NCBI RefSeq assembly: GCF_039907765.1
Contig: NZ_JARDJI010000011.1
Span: forward strand, 62,001 to 126,000
Direction: 5' to 3'
DNA length: 64,000 nt
Origin: Aminobacter sp039907765
Lineage (GTDB): Bacteria > Pseudomonadota > Alphaproteobacteria > Rhizobiales > Rhizobiaceae
Each line of letters opens with the position of its first letter. Position 1 is the stretch's first letter. Positions 14,763 through 23,333 of this stretch are shown here, one piece after another. The notes under the pieces were generated by a model. It saw only the letters and a list, made by a program, of their open reading frames with translations, did no database searches and was not told where the DNA came from. A program made the position numbers and the translations under genes.

Positions 14763-15305
14763 ATGCCGGTTGTGCGCGACAAGGAAATCGAGGTGCTGTT
14801 CTCCGCTTCGGCGATTGCACGGCGCAATCTGGAACTCGCCAAGGACATCGCGGCGCACGACTACACCGACCTCCTGGTGATCTCGGTGCTCAAGGGGTCG
14901 TTCATCTTCGCCGCCGACCTGATCCGCGCCATGCACGACGTCGGCCTGTCGCCCGAGGTCGAGTTCATCTTCATCTCCAGCTACGGCTCCGGCACCACCA
15001 GCGGCGAGGTGCGCGTGCTGCGCGACATCGACAACGAGGTGAAGGGCAGGGACGTGCTGCTCATCGACGACATCCTCGAATCGGGCAAGACGCTGAAGTT
15101 CACCCGCGAGCTGATGCTGTCGCGTGGCGCCAAGAGCTGCTCAATCGCGGTGCTGCTCGACAAGCGCATGCGCCGGCAGACCGATCTCAACGCCGACTAC
15201 GTCGGCTTCGACTGCCCCGACTATTTCGTCGTCGGCTACGGCATGGATGTCGCGCACGCCTTCCGCGAACTGCCCTTCGTCGGCGTGGTCAAGGGCGACG
15301 CCTGA
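14763..15305 (+). CDS. hpt: Hypoxanthine phosphoribosyltransferase
   Basis: 180 residues. The PRPP-binding motif V-L-L-I-D-D-I-L-E-S-G-K-T lies at 98-110, preceded by the flexible-loop residues S-S-Y-G-S-G-T-T-S. It salvages hypoxanthine/guanine to IMP/GMP in the cytosol. AGGA lies 7 nt upstream of the ATG. It follows the membrane protein gene by 9 nt. Confidence 0.93.
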   Translation: MPVVRDKEIEVLFSASAIARRNLELAKDIAAHDYTDLLVISVLKGSFIFAADLIRAMHDVGLSPEVEFIFISSYGSGTTSGEVRVLRDIDNEVKGRDVLLIDDILESGKTLKFTRELMLSRGAKSCSIAVLLDKRMRRQTDLNADYVGFDCPDYFVVGYGMDVAHAFRELPFVGVVKGDA

Positions 15306-15372
15306 CGCCGGAGCGGGCACGAAATCGCGCGGCCTTCAGAAATCGTCAACCTGTCGCGGCAAATATCGCGGC

Positions 15373-15774
15373 ATGGCAAAGCTTCTGATCGTCGAGGACG
15401 ATGAGTCCGTCCGCACCCTCGCCGCCCGCGCGCTCGAACGCGCCGGCCACACAGTCGATGTCGCCTGCGACGGCGCGCAGGGGCTGGACCGCATCCGTGC
15501 CGCAGGCGGGCGCTTCGACCTGATCGTCTCCGACATCCGCATGCCGGAGATGGACGGCATCGAGATGGCGCAGGCCGCGGCGCGCGCCTTTCCCGGCCTG
15601 CCGATCCTGTTGATGACCGGCTATGCCGACCAGCGCGAGCGCGCCGAGGAACTCGACGCCATCATCCTGGACGTCGTGCAGAAGCCGTTCACGCTCGCCG
15701 ACATCCGCGACCGCGTTTCGCTGGCGCTGGTCAGGTCCGGTCAGTCGACGGCAGCGCTCGCCGGCGCCGCCTGA
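15373..15774 (+). CDS. cpdR: Response regulator of the CpdR type
   Basis: 133 residues, a lone receiver domain: acidic pocket E-D-D (8-10), phosphorylated Asp54 (S-D-I-R-M-P), Thr/Lys switch residues in L-L-M-T-G-Y-A and Q-K-P-F-T. The M-T-G-Y-A-D-Q-R-E-R-A segment is shared with Caulobacter/Sinorhizobium CpdR. CpdR, when unphosphorylated, directs ClpXP to degrade CtrA and other cell-cycle proteins. There is no output domain. The 3' end overlaps the convergent transporter gene by 34 nt. Confidence 0.85.
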   Translation: MAKLLIVEDDESVRTLAARALERAGHTVDVACDGAQGLDRIRAAGGRFDLIVSDIRMPEMDGIEMAQAAARAFPGLPILLMTGYADQRERAEELDAIILDVVQKPFTLADIRDRVSLALVRSGQSTAALAGAA

Positions 15775-16682
15775 GGCGCCCGCGCACCGACATTCAGCGC
15801 GAATATGCCCGCGCCGACGATGAGCAGCGCGCCGACCAGCGTGCCGCCGTCCGGCACCTCGGCGAAGAACAGGAAACCCCACAGCGGCGCCCACAAGAGC
15901 CCGGTATATTCGAAGGTCGCCGCCCTGTTGGCGGGCGCCAGCCGATAGGCCTGCCCCAGCAGCACCATGCCGATTGCGGCGATGACGCCGCAGGCCGCCA
16001 TCATCAGGAAATCGAACAGGGTCGGCCACACCCAGGGTCGCATCAGGAAGTCGAGGCTCGGATGCCCCGCCTGCGGCAGGTCCGCCGCGGCGAAGACCGC
16101 GGTGATGGCCAGGGCTCCCACCAGGTAGGCGGCGTTCTGGTAGAAGGCCATGGTCGTGGCGCTTTCGGCCGCGCCGATCTTGCGCGCCATGAGCTGGGAG
16201 AAGCCGTAGAGGAAGGCCGAGGCGAGCGACAGCAGCGCCGCCCACTCGAAGATGCCTGCGCCCGGATCGACCATGACGATGACGCCGACGAGCCCGATGG
16301 CCCCCGCGGCGAGGCTCTGCCACGGCACCCGCTCGCCGAGATAGGGGCCGGCCATCGCCATGATGATCAGCGGCGCCATGAAGAACAGCGCCGCCGCATC
16401 GGCGATCGGCAGCGCCGGTATCGCCAGATAGTAGGCGCAGTAGGACACGAAGAGGATCGTCGAGCGCGAGGCGAGGAAGCGCCAGTTGGGCGAGGCGAGG
16501 GCGCCGAGGCCGACGTCGCGGTGGACCATGAACAGAAGCAGCGGCAGGGCAACGATCGCGCGGATCAGCAGCGCCTCGCTCACCGGATAGGTGCCGGCAA
16601 CGGCCTTGATCAGCGCGTCCTGGATCGAAAACACCAGCACACCCAGGCACAGGCAGAGGATGCCGAGAAGCGTTCTGTTCAT
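15741..16682 (-). CDS. EamA/DMT-superfamily transporter
   Basis: 313 residues with about ten hydrophobic helices in two EamA repeats, each starting with a helix rich in Gly/Leu and ending in a short charged loop. Drug/metabolite transporters of this type export small metabolites across the inner membrane; the substrate cannot be read from sequence. The gene is divergent from a LysR-type regulator and is preceded by a leader of roughly 190 nt that contains a strong intrinsic terminator, so both DNA-level and RNA-level control are likely. No clear ribosome-binding site precedes the ATG. Confidence 0.85.
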   Translation of the reverse strand: MNRTLLGILCLCLGVLVFSIQDALIKAVAGTYPVSEALLIRAIVALPLLLFMVHRDVGLGALASPNWRFLASRSTILFVSYCAYYLAIPALPIADAAALFFMAPLIIMAMAGPYLGERVPWQSLAAGAIGLVGVIVMVDPGAGIFEWAALLSLASAFLYGFSQLMARKIGAAESATTMAFYQNAAYLVGALAITAVFAAADLPQAGHPSLDFLMRPWVWPTLFDFLMMAACGVIAAIGMVLLGQAYRLAPANRAATFEYTGLLWAPLWGFLFFAEVPDGGTLVGALLIVGAGIFALNVGARAPQAAPASAAVD

Positions 16683-16770
16683 GAAAGTGGTTGCCTGAAG
16701 CTGTTGCGAATGCCTGTCGAAGCGTCCCGGGTCGAGCCCCGGTCCCACCTCCGGACCGCCGCCCGCCAAG

Positions 16771-16800
16771 AAAAAACCCGCCGAGAAAACCGCGGCGGGT
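16771..16800 (-). terminator. intrinsic terminator in the leader of the EamA gene
   Basis: On the minus strand ACCCGCCG (16800-16793), loop of 9 nt, CGGCGGGT (16783-16776), then a run of T to 16771. It lies 88 nt upstream of the transporter start and no other minus-strand gene ends before it. It is therefore either an attenuator or the end of a short leader RNA. Confidence 0.75.
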
Positions 16801-16904
16801 GAAAGTGAGGACGGTAAACACCAGTCCGTAGCCGCATCTGACGGCCACCTTCCAATGGGTGAGCGGACTATCGGTTGCCGTTTGACTCTATGCAAACGAA
16901 TTGA

Positions 16905-16920
16905 AATGATGGCAATCATT
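16905..16920. promoter_or_regulatory. LysR-type operator
   Basis: AATGAT (16905-16910), four bases, ATCATT (16915-16920): a perfect inverted repeat of the T-N11-A kind in the divergent gap between the EamA gene and the LysR gene. A possible minus-strand -35 (TTGCCA) overlaps it. It is the best candidate for binding by the adjacent LysR protein. Confidence 0.55.
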
Positions 16921-16949
16921 AGAAATCCTGATGCCTGGCGGGTTAGGCC

Positions 16950-17810
16950 ATGTCCGTCCGTCTCGACAGCGAGCTGCTGCGCACCTTCCTCGCCGTGGCC
17001 GAGAGCGGCAATTTCACCCGCGCGGCCGAGGCGGTGGGGCGCACCCAGTCGGCGATCAGCATGCAGATCAAGCGCCTCGAGGAGGTGATCGGCGGCGAGC
17101 TGTTCGTGCGCGGCGCGCGCGGCGTCGCACTCACCCGGCGCGGCGGCGACCTCGTCGGCAATGCCCGCCGCATCGTCGACCTGCTCGACGAGACGGCTTC
17201 GACGATGCGGGTTCCGCAATTGGGCGGGCCGGTGCGCATCGGCCTTCCCGAAGAGTATGGCCAGCCGGTGCTGTCGCGGGCATTGGGGGTGTTCGCCAAG
17301 CGCCATGCTCAGGTGGAGGTCACCGTCAGGTTCGGCTACTCGGCCGCCCAAATGGCCGCCCTTGCCGCCGGAGAGCTTGATCTGGCAGTGGTTTTCGAGT
17401 GGCAGGCGCCTTCCGGGGCCGAGGTCCTGATGCAGGATCCGACGGTCTGGGCCTCCTCCAACCACCATCATATCCACCAGGAGCGGCCGCTGCCGATCGC
17501 CGTCTACGGCCGCGACGGCTGGTGTCGCGAATATGTGCTCGATTCGCTGGAGAGCCGGGGCATCGACTACCGCTTCGCCTATACCAGCGACACCACCAAC
17601 GGCCTCGTGCTCGCCGTGACCGCTGGCCTGGCGGTCGCGCCGATCTCGCGCAGCAACATCCCGCCCGACTGCCGCGAACTGACCGAGGCCGACGGCTTCG
17701 GACAGATCGATACGACCCGCGTCGTGCTGCACCGGAATCCGCGTGCCGGCAGCGAAGCCGTGGACGCCATGGCGGACGCCATCCGCGAAGCTTTCCATCA
17801 GCGCGGCTGA
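16950..17810 (+). CDS. LysR-family transcriptional regulator
   Basis: 286 residues. The N-terminal winged helix-turn-helix (L-L-R-T-F-L-A-V-A-E-S-G-N-F-T-R-A-A, then T-Q-S-A-I-S-M-Q-I-K-R-L-E) spans about 4-63 and is followed by a periplasmic-binding-protein-like effector domain. It most probably controls the divergent EamA transporter gene, as LysR proteins usually act on a divergent neighbour. The effector is unknown. Confidence 0.9.
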   Translation: MSVRLDSELLRTFLAVAESGNFTRAAEAVGRTQSAISMQIKRLEEVIGGELFVRGARGVALTRRGGDLVGNARRIVDLLDETASTMRVPQLGGPVRIGLPEEYGQPVLSRALGVFAKRHAQVEVTVRFGYSAAQMAALAAGELDLAVVFEWQAPSGAEVLMQDPTVWASSNHHHIHQERPLPIAVYGRDGWCREYVLDSLESRGIDYRFAYTSDTTNGLVLAVTAGLAVAPISRSNIPPDCRELTEADGFGQIDTTRVVLHRNPRAGSEAVDAMADAIREAFHQRG

Positions 17811-17832
17811 TCGCTGGACCAACCGATTCCTC

Positions 17833-17862
17833 CTGACATTGATCCTGACAAAGAGCTGTCAG
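17833..17862. promoter_or_regulatory. possible operator before the GST gene
   Basis: Three hexamers spaced exactly 12 nt apart: CTGACA (17833-17838), CTGACA (17845-17850) and the inverted TGTCAG (17857-17862). The last two form a 6-bp palindrome with a 6-nt centre. They lie 43-72 nt before the GST start, where a promoter would be. The binding protein is unknown. Confidence 0.4.
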
Positions 17863-17904
17863 CAGGACCGTGCTAGGGTCCCAGCCAGTGAAGAGGAGGA
17901 GAAG

Positions 17905-18528
17905 ATGATCACATTCTACCACGCGCCCTGGTCCCGCTCCTCGGGCATACTCTGGCTTCTCGAGGAACTCGGCGTCCCCTATGAGATCGAAAAGGTCGAC
18001 ATCCGCGCGCCTGGCGGGGCGCCGGAGGATTACCGGGCCATCCAGCCCAACAAGAAGGTGCCGGCGATCGCCCATGACGGTGTCGTCGTCACCGAGCGGG
18101 CGGCGATCTGCACCTATCTCTGCGATGCCTTCCCCAAGGCCGGCCTCGCGCCGGCGATCGGCGATGCGATGCGCGCGCCCTATCTCACCTGGCTCGTCTA
18201 TGCCGATGCGGTGTTCGACCCGGTGCTGGCCGCCAAGGCCCACGGCCACGAGTTGATGGGCGGCGGCTATTCCTACGGTTCGTTCTCCGAGATGGTCGCC
18301 AATCTCGAACGTACGCTGTCGTCGCGGCCCTATATCGCCGGCGACCGCTTCACCGCGGCGGACACGCAGATCGGCGGCGGCATCAACTACGGCATCCGGG
18401 TGCTGAAGGTGCTGCCGGAGAAGCCGGTGTTCCAGGCCTATTTCGAGCGGCTGGCGGCGCGGCCGGCGTTCCAGCGCTACAGCCAGAAGGACTTCGAACT
18501 CGCCCGCGAGGCCGGCATGGCCGGCTGA
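17905..18528 (+). CDS. Glutathione S-transferase
   Basis: 207 residues. The thioredoxin-like N-terminal domain (1-80) starts I-T-F-Y-H-A-P-W-S-R-S-S and contains the cis-proline/glutathione-binding K-V-P-A-I and T-E-R-A-A-I segments (E-S-A-I type). The all-alpha C-terminal domain carries the D-R-F-T-A-A-D helix N-cap motif. A strong AGAGGAGGAGA sits before the ATG. The electrophilic substrate is not known. It stands alone between the LysR gene and the convergent DUF4175 gene, with a repeated CTGACA element in its promoter region. Confidence 0.88.
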   Translation: MITFYHAPWSRSSGILWLLEELGVPYEIEKVDIRAPGGAPEDYRAIQPNKKVPAIAHDGVVVTERAAICTYLCDAFPKAGLAPAIGDAMRAPYLTWLVYADAVFDPVLAAKAHGHELMGGGYSYGSFSEMVANLERTLSSRPYIAGDRFTAADTQIGGGINYGIRVLKVLPEKPVFQAYFERLAARPAFQRYSQKDFELAREAGMAG

Positions 18529-18645
18529 CCGGGAGACGGCGTGAGGCCGTCCGCGGTCTCCGAATATGCTAGACCCGATTGACGCGCCCGGTAGCAACGC
18601 GGCCCGCGACGTCAGGGCTGGCAGGCGCCGGTAGCGCGGTGACGG

Positions 18646-21222
18646 CTATTTGAGTTCCAGCAGCCTCTCGAGATACTGGCGCTCGAGTTCCGGGCTCAGC
18701 GCGTTGCCGAGGCGCTTGCGGATCGCATCGAGGATCTGGCGGGCGCGCTGCACGTCGATCTCGTCGGGCACCTTGACGGAATCGCCGAAGTCCGGGCCGG
18801 TCGTGGCGCGCGGCCGGCCGAGCGGATCGCGGTCGGCGTTGCGCTGGCGGCCGCCTTCCTCGCTGCCGCCCTCGTCGCCCTGCATCGCCTGCATCTGCTG
18901 CATCATGTCCTGGGCGCCCTTGCGCAGCGCTTCCAGCGCCCGGCCCTGGTGGCCGACGGCGCGGTCGCCTTCGCCGTCGCCCAGCGCGCCCTCGGCCTGG
19001 TTCATCGACTTGCCCGCCTCGCCGAAGCCTTCGCCCGGCTTGATGCCCAGGCCTTCGAGGCCCTTCATCAGCGCATCCAGGTCCTTCTCCAGCTGGCCCT
19101 GGCCCTCCTGCAGCTGCTTGAGCGCGTCGGCGAATTCCTGCGGGGTCATCGGACGTCCCTGCTGGCCCTGGCCCTGCTGCTGGTCCTGGCCGGGCTGGCC
19201 GTTGTCGCCGAACTCGTCGCCCTGGTCCTGGCCCGGCTGCTGGCCGCGCTGCATCTGGTCCATGCGGAAGGTCTCGTTCATCGTCTCCTGCTGGCGCCGC
19301 ATGATCTCGCCGAGCTTGTCCATCTGCTGGCGCAGCTCGGAGTTCTGCTGGCCCTGCTGGCCGCGCTGGCGCCGTCCGGCCTGCAGGTTGTTCATCATGT
19401 CCTGAAGCTGCGACAGGAGCTCCCTGGCCTGGTCGCGGTTGCCCGACTTCGCCAGGTTCTCGATCTGGTCGAGCATGCGCTGCAGGTCGCTCTGGCGCAG
19501 CTCCTGGCCGGGGGCGGGCAGCTGCGCATTCTGGTTCTGCTGGGCACGCTCGGCGAATTCGCGCAGGAATTCGTCCATGGCGGCGCGCAACTCGGCCATC
19601 AGCTTGTCGATCTCCTCGTCGCTGGCGCCGCGCTCCAGCGCGTCCTGCAGCGCCTGCTGCGCCTGGCGCAGCCGCTTCTCCGCAGTGGAAAGGTCGCCTT
19701 CCTCGATGCCGAGCGCCACCTCCCAGAGATAGGAGACAACCTCGCGCAGCTGGTCGTCCGTCGTCGCCGTCTTGAGGCGGGTGCGGGCGCTGATCAGCGC
19801 CAGGTAGTGCGACAGGTTGTCGATCGTGTCCTCGGGCCTGAGCGTGATGGCATCCATGAGGGCGAGCACGCGGGCCTTGGCGTTGGCGTCGAGGCCGAGC
19901 AGCCGGCGCTGCTCGATGACCGCGCGCGCCAGCGGATTGGTGAAGGGCCGCTCGGGAAGCACCAGCGTCTTGGTCTCGCTCCTGGCTTCCTGTCCGGCGT
20001 CGTCGACAGCGCGAAGCGTCAGCTTCACTTCGGTACCCGCCCAGACATGCTCGGTCAGGTCGCGTGTCGCCTTGGTGGGCTTGGTGCCGGCGCCGCGGCG
20101 CGGCAGCGACAGCGGCATTTCCGGCGGGCCGTAGAGCGGCCGCGCGTCGGGCGCCTGCGCTTCGGCGAGGGCGAAGTCGGTTCTGGCGGAGGCCGCGCCG
20201 TAGTCGTCCTCGATCTGGTAGCTCAGCTCGAAGGTGCCGTTGACGGCGCGCCTGGGCTCGCCGACGAAGCGGATGGCCGGCGGGCTGTCGGGCGTCACCG
20301 CGAAAGCCCAGCTGCCGAGTTCGTCCTCGCCGGACCTGAGCGTCAGCCGCCCTTCGGCGTCGAGCTTGTCGGAGAACTGGCGCACCGCGGCGACCGGTCC
20401 GGCGGTGGCCGGCTTTGCCGCGTCGGTCTTCGGCGCGGCCGGCGCGATGTCGCGCGCCGTGCCGTCAGGGGCGGTGAAGGCGAGCGTCTCCTCGCCGGTG
20501 CCGCCGGTGACGCGCAGCGATAGTTCGCTGCCTTGCGGCACCGTCAGCACGGCGGCCTCGCGTCCGGCGCCGGCCGTCAGGAAGATCGGGGCCTTGCCGG
20601 TATAGGGCGGCGGCGTCACCCAGGCATCGATGCGCGGGGGGACCGCGTCACGCGCCGCATGCGTCTGGAGCACGTCGCCGATGCGGCCGCCCCACGGCCC
20701 GAAGGAAAAGGCGAAGGCAATCACGAACAGCAGTGCCGCCGCCGCGCGCAACGCCCAGGGATCGCGCTCCGGCACCCGGGTTCGCGGCAGGTCGCCGCCC
20801 AGCCTGCCGAGCCTCTCGGCCATGCGCTTCTGGTGTTCGCGCCAGAGCGCGTCGGCGAAATTGTCGGGCCGGCCCGAGGGGCGGTCGGTCTGGACCTGCA
20901 CAGGCGTATGTTCGAGCTTGTTCGCCCGCTCGACGCGGCTGTCGATTTCGGCCCACGACGGCAGTCGGAAGAAGCGCAGCGGATAGAGTGACGCGAGCCC
21001 CGCGACCGCGAAGGCGGCGCCGAGGACCAGCCGCGCCATGTCGGGCAACAGCCTGAAGACCCCCAGCCACGACAGGCTGAGGAACAGGCTGGCGATGACG
21101 AGCAGTGGCAGCACCAAGGGCCAGCCGCGCTCGACCAGCATCGCCGTGCCGATGGCCAGGCGCGTCCTGCCCAGGCTGGCGGCTATGTCGCGATGCAGCG
21201 CTGATCTGGCCCGTTCGGTCAT
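18646..21222 (-). CDS. DUF4175 / TIGR02302 family large membrane protein
   Basis: 858 residues, a conserved alphaproteobacterial protein of unknown function. Two membrane helices lie near the N-terminus (about 30-70) and a third near 155-175. A long periplasmic part follows, and the last third is very rich in Gln, Gly and Met with predicted coiled-coil (about 600-780), ending in a short conserved domain (V-P-D-E-I-D-V-Q-R-A-R-Q-I-L). The ATG chosen has GGAAGG close upstream and begins near the conserved part; in-frame starts at 21261 and 21288 are alternatives. It lies downstream of lysA in the argH-lipoprotein-lysA block but 400 nt away. Confidence 0.8.
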   Translation of the reverse strand: MTERARSALHRDIAASLGRTRLAIGTAMLVERGWPLVLPLLVIASLFLSLSWLGVFRLLPDMARLVLGAAFAVAGLASLYPLRFFRLPSWAEIDSRVERANKLEHTPVQVQTDRPSGRPDNFADALWREHQKRMAERLGRLGGDLPRTRVPERDPWALRAAAALLFVIAFAFSFGPWGGRIGDVLQTHAARDAVPPRIDAWVTPPPYTGKAPIFLTAGAGREAAVLTVPQGSELSLRVTGGTGEETLAFTAPDGTARDIAPAAPKTDAAKPATAGPVAAVRQFSDKLDAEGRLTLRSGEDELGSWAFAVTPDSPPAIRFVGEPRRAVNGTFELSYQIEDDYGAASARTDFALAEAQAPDARPLYGPPEMPLSLPRRGAGTKPTKATRDLTEHVWAGTEVKLTLRAVDDAGQEARSETKTLVLPERPFTNPLARAVIEQRRLLGLDANAKARVLALMDAITLRPEDTIDNLSHYLALISARTRLKTATTDDQLREVVSYLWEVALGIEEGDLSTAEKRLRQAQQALQDALERGASDEEIDKLMAELRAAMDEFLREFAERAQQNQNAQLPAPGQELRQSDLQRMLDQIENLAKSGNRDQARELLSQLQDMMNNLQAGRRQRGQQGQQNSELRQQMDKLGEIMRRQQETMNETFRMDQMQRGQQPGQDQGDEFGDNGQPGQDQQQGQGQQGRPMTPQEFADALKQLQEGQGQLEKDLDALMKGLEGLGIKPGEGFGEAGKSMNQAEGALGDGEGDRAVGHQGRALEALRKGAQDMMQQMQAMQGDEGGSEEGGRQRNADRDPLGRPRATTGPDFGDSVKVPDEIDVQRARQILDAIRKRLGNALSPELERQYLERLLELK

Positions 21223-21380
21223 CGGCCCTTCCGGTTGGGCGGCGCGGGATGCCGCCGCCATGCCTTCGTTCAGAATACCATCAATCACGGCGAACGCGAG
21301 GCGACCAACACAATCGTGAAAGGAGCCGCCGCCAAGGTGATGCTCGCCAAACTCGTTGCTGATTGAATGCGGATGGTCGG

Positions 21381-21577
21381 TCGTGCGTCCTTCGACAAGC
21401 TCAGGATGAGGATCGGTGGCGCCGACGCTGCCTCGTCGGACTTCCCAACGGGCCCGGCGGCGCTATGGCCGTCTTGTCGAATCTTCCAGATCGACTTCCT
21501 TCGACATAGGCGCGTCCTTCAACATGAGCACCGTCGGCATCAACGATCCCATCCTGAGCTTGTCGAAGGACGCACGA
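21381..21577. repeat. 28-bp inverted repeat enclosing 141 bp (MITE-like)
   Basis: The arms at 21381-21408 and 21550-21577 are exact reverse complements over 28 bases; their core is CCTTCGACAAGCTCAGGATG. The interior has no gene. The 406-nt gap between the DUF4175 start and the lysA end holds this element and no other feature I can support. Degenerate relatives of the arm occur at 52768 and 60551, so it belongs to a dispersed repeat family. Confidence 0.85.
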
Positions 21578-21628
21578 CATATCAGCTGTGCCCGATCGAC
21601 AAGTTTGGCGCCGCGGTTTCCGGTCTCC

Positions 21629-22894
21629 TCACAGCCAGTCCGGTAGCGAATCGAGCCCGATCAGCTCCTCGTAGGTCTGGCGCTTGCGCACGACGTGGAA
21701 GCGGTCGCCGTCGACCAGGACTTCGGGCACCAAGGGCCGCGTGTTGTAGGTGCCCGCCTGGACCGCGCCATAGGCGCCGGCCGTGCCCACTGCGATCAGG
21801 TCGCCGGCCTCGAGCCGCGGCAGGTCGCGGTCGAGGCCGAGATAGTCGCCGGTCTCGCAGACGGGGCCGACGATGTCGACCGTCATGCGCTGGGCGTCGG
21901 CCTTGGCCTGAACCACCGGGCGGATGTCGTGGTAGGCGTCGTAGAGCGTCGGCCGGATCAGGTCGTTCATCGCCGCGTCGACGATGAGGAAGTTCTTGGC
22001 GTCGCCCTCCTTCACGAAGATCACTTCGGAGACGAGGATGCCGGCATTGCCGACGATCAGGCGGCCCGGCTCGAACATCACCTTTAGGCCGAGCTTGGCG
22101 ACGTGCTTGTGCACGATCCTGGCATAGGCGTCGGGCAGCGGCGGCGGGTTGTTGTCGGTCTTGTAGGGAATGCCGAGGCCGCCGCCGAGATCGACATGGT
22201 CGATGGCGTGGCCGTCGGCCTTCAGGGTCTCGACCAGTTCGGCCAATAGCGCGAAGGCATCGTCGAAGGGCTGCAGCTCGGTGATCTGGCTGCCGATATG
22301 CATGTCGATGCCGGTCACCTCGATGCCGGGCAGGGCGGCCGCGCGGGCGTAGACCTCGCGGGCGCGCTGCATCGGGATGCCGAACTTGTTCTCGGCCTTG
22401 CCGGTCGAGATCTTCTTGTGGGTCTTGGCGTCGACGTCCGGGTTGATGCGCAGCGACACGGGCGCGGAGTTGCCGTTGGCCACTGCACGTTGCGACAGCA
22501 GCTCCAGCTCCGGCTCGGATTCGACGTTGAAGCAGAGGATGCCGGCCTGAAGCGCCAAATCCATCTCGCGCGCCGTCTTGCCGACGCCCGAGAACAGGAT
22601 CTTGTTCGCCGGGACGCCGGCGGCGAGTGCGCGCCGCAACTCGCCCTCGGACACCACGTCGGCACCGGCGCCGAGCCTGGCGAGCGTCTTCAGCACCGCC
22701 TGGTTGGAGTTGGCCTTGAGCGCGTAGCAGACCAGCGCGTCGAGATCGGCGAAAGCCGCGGAGAAGACCTTGAAGTGCCTGGTCAGCGTTGCCGTCGAAT
22801 AGCAGTAGAACGGCGTGCCGACGGCGGCGGCGATGTCGGTCAGCGCCACGTCTTCGGCATGCAGGACGCCGTCGCGGTAGTCGAAGTGGTTCAC
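21629..22894 (-). CDS. lysA: Diaminopimelate decarboxylase
   Basis: 421 residues, fold-type III PLP decarboxylase, last step of lysine synthesis (meso-diaminopimelate to lysine). The PLP lysine is Lys60 in Y-A-L-K-A-N-S-N; H-I-G-S-Q-I binds the cofactor phosphate region; G-P-V-C-E-T-G-D near 345 gives the Cys/Glu-Asp of the dimer active site. GTG start with GGAA 6 nt upstream. Part of the minus-strand series argH, lipoprotein, lysA, but a 121-bp repeat lies between the last two. Confidence 0.95.
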   Translation of the reverse strand: MNHFDYRDGVLHAEDVALTDIAAAVGTPFYCYSTATLTRHFKVFSAAFADLDALVCYALKANSNQAVLKTLARLGAGADVVSEGELRRALAAGVPANKILFSGVGKTAREMDLALQAGILCFNVESEPELELLSQRAVANGNSAPVSLRINPDVDAKTHKKISTGKAENKFGIPMQRAREVYARAAALPGIEVTGIDMHIGSQITELQPFDDAFALLAELVETLKADGHAIDHVDLGGGLGIPYKTDNNPPPLPDAYARIVHKHVAKLGLKVMFEPGRLIVGNAGILVSEVIFVKEGDAKNFLIVDAAMNDLIRPTLYDAYHDIRPVVQAKADAQRMTVDIVGPVCETGDYLGLDRDLPRLEAGDLIAVGTAGAYGAVQAGTYNTRPLVPEVLVDGDRFHVVRKRQTYEELIGLDSLPDWL

Positions 22895-22919
22895 GGCAGT
22901 TCCGTTTGAGCTATCGGCA

Positions 22920-23040
22920 CCCTCATCCGGCCCTGCGGGCCATCGTCTCCCCGCCAGGGAGAAGAGGCAAGCCGCAGCGTCGAACATCTCCTCTCCCCGC
23001 GGGGCGAGGCTGGCCGAGCGAAGCGGAGGCCGGGTAAGGG
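22920..23040. repeat. RIME-like palindromic intergenic element
   Basis: A 121-bp element bounded by near-inverted ends: CCCTCATCCGGCC (22920-22932) and GGCCGGGTAAGGG (23028-23040), 11 of 13 matching. Internally GGCCC-TGC-GGGCC and CTCCCCG-type palindromes are visible. The features agree with the Rhizobium intergenic mosaic elements. It fills the gap between the lipoprotein stop and the lysA start. Confidence 0.65.
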
Positions 23041-23056
23041 GGCATATGTGAAGTGA

Positions 23057-23263
23057 TCAGATCAGCGGATCGAGGATGAAGGGCTTGTCCGCAACCGGTT
23101 TCTGCGGCTCGGCCGGCACCGGCTGGCCGGCCTTCTGGGCGTCCTTGCGCGCCTGCACGGCGGCGTCATAAGGCGTGTCGAGGTCGCCCCTACGGCCGCA
23201 GGCCGAAACCACACCGACGGCGGCAATCAGCCCGAGCGTCACCAAAATCCTGCCAGCGGTCAT
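23057..23263 (-). CDS. LptM/YifL-like small lipoprotein
   Basis: 68 residues. The signal peptide ends in the lipobox V-V-S-A-C with Cys22 as lipid attachment site, followed by G-R-R-G-D-L, which matches the C-G-x-x-G-x-L start of LptM (YifL) proteins. In enterobacteria LptM assists oxidation and folding of the LPS transporter LptD at the outer membrane. The argH-side position next to lysA is the usual one. The charged Pro/Lys-rich tail is likely disordered. Confidence 0.8.
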   Translation of the reverse strand: MTAGRILVTLGLIAAVGVVSACGRRGDLDTPYDAAVQARKDAQKAGQPVPAEPQKPVADKPFILDPLI

Positions 23264-23333
23264 GATCCATCCGTCCGCGAAAATTTCCCCGCTGCTTGTA
23301 GCGGAGATTCTTGGGCTTTGCACCCCGGCTCGA

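Noticed and set aside
16771..16848. leader peptide (M-A-V-R-C-G-Y-G...) for ribosome-mediated attenuation of the EamA gene
   Set aside because: No run of regulatory codons, and the GTG directly abuts its only GGAAG; the frame also runs far past the terminator.
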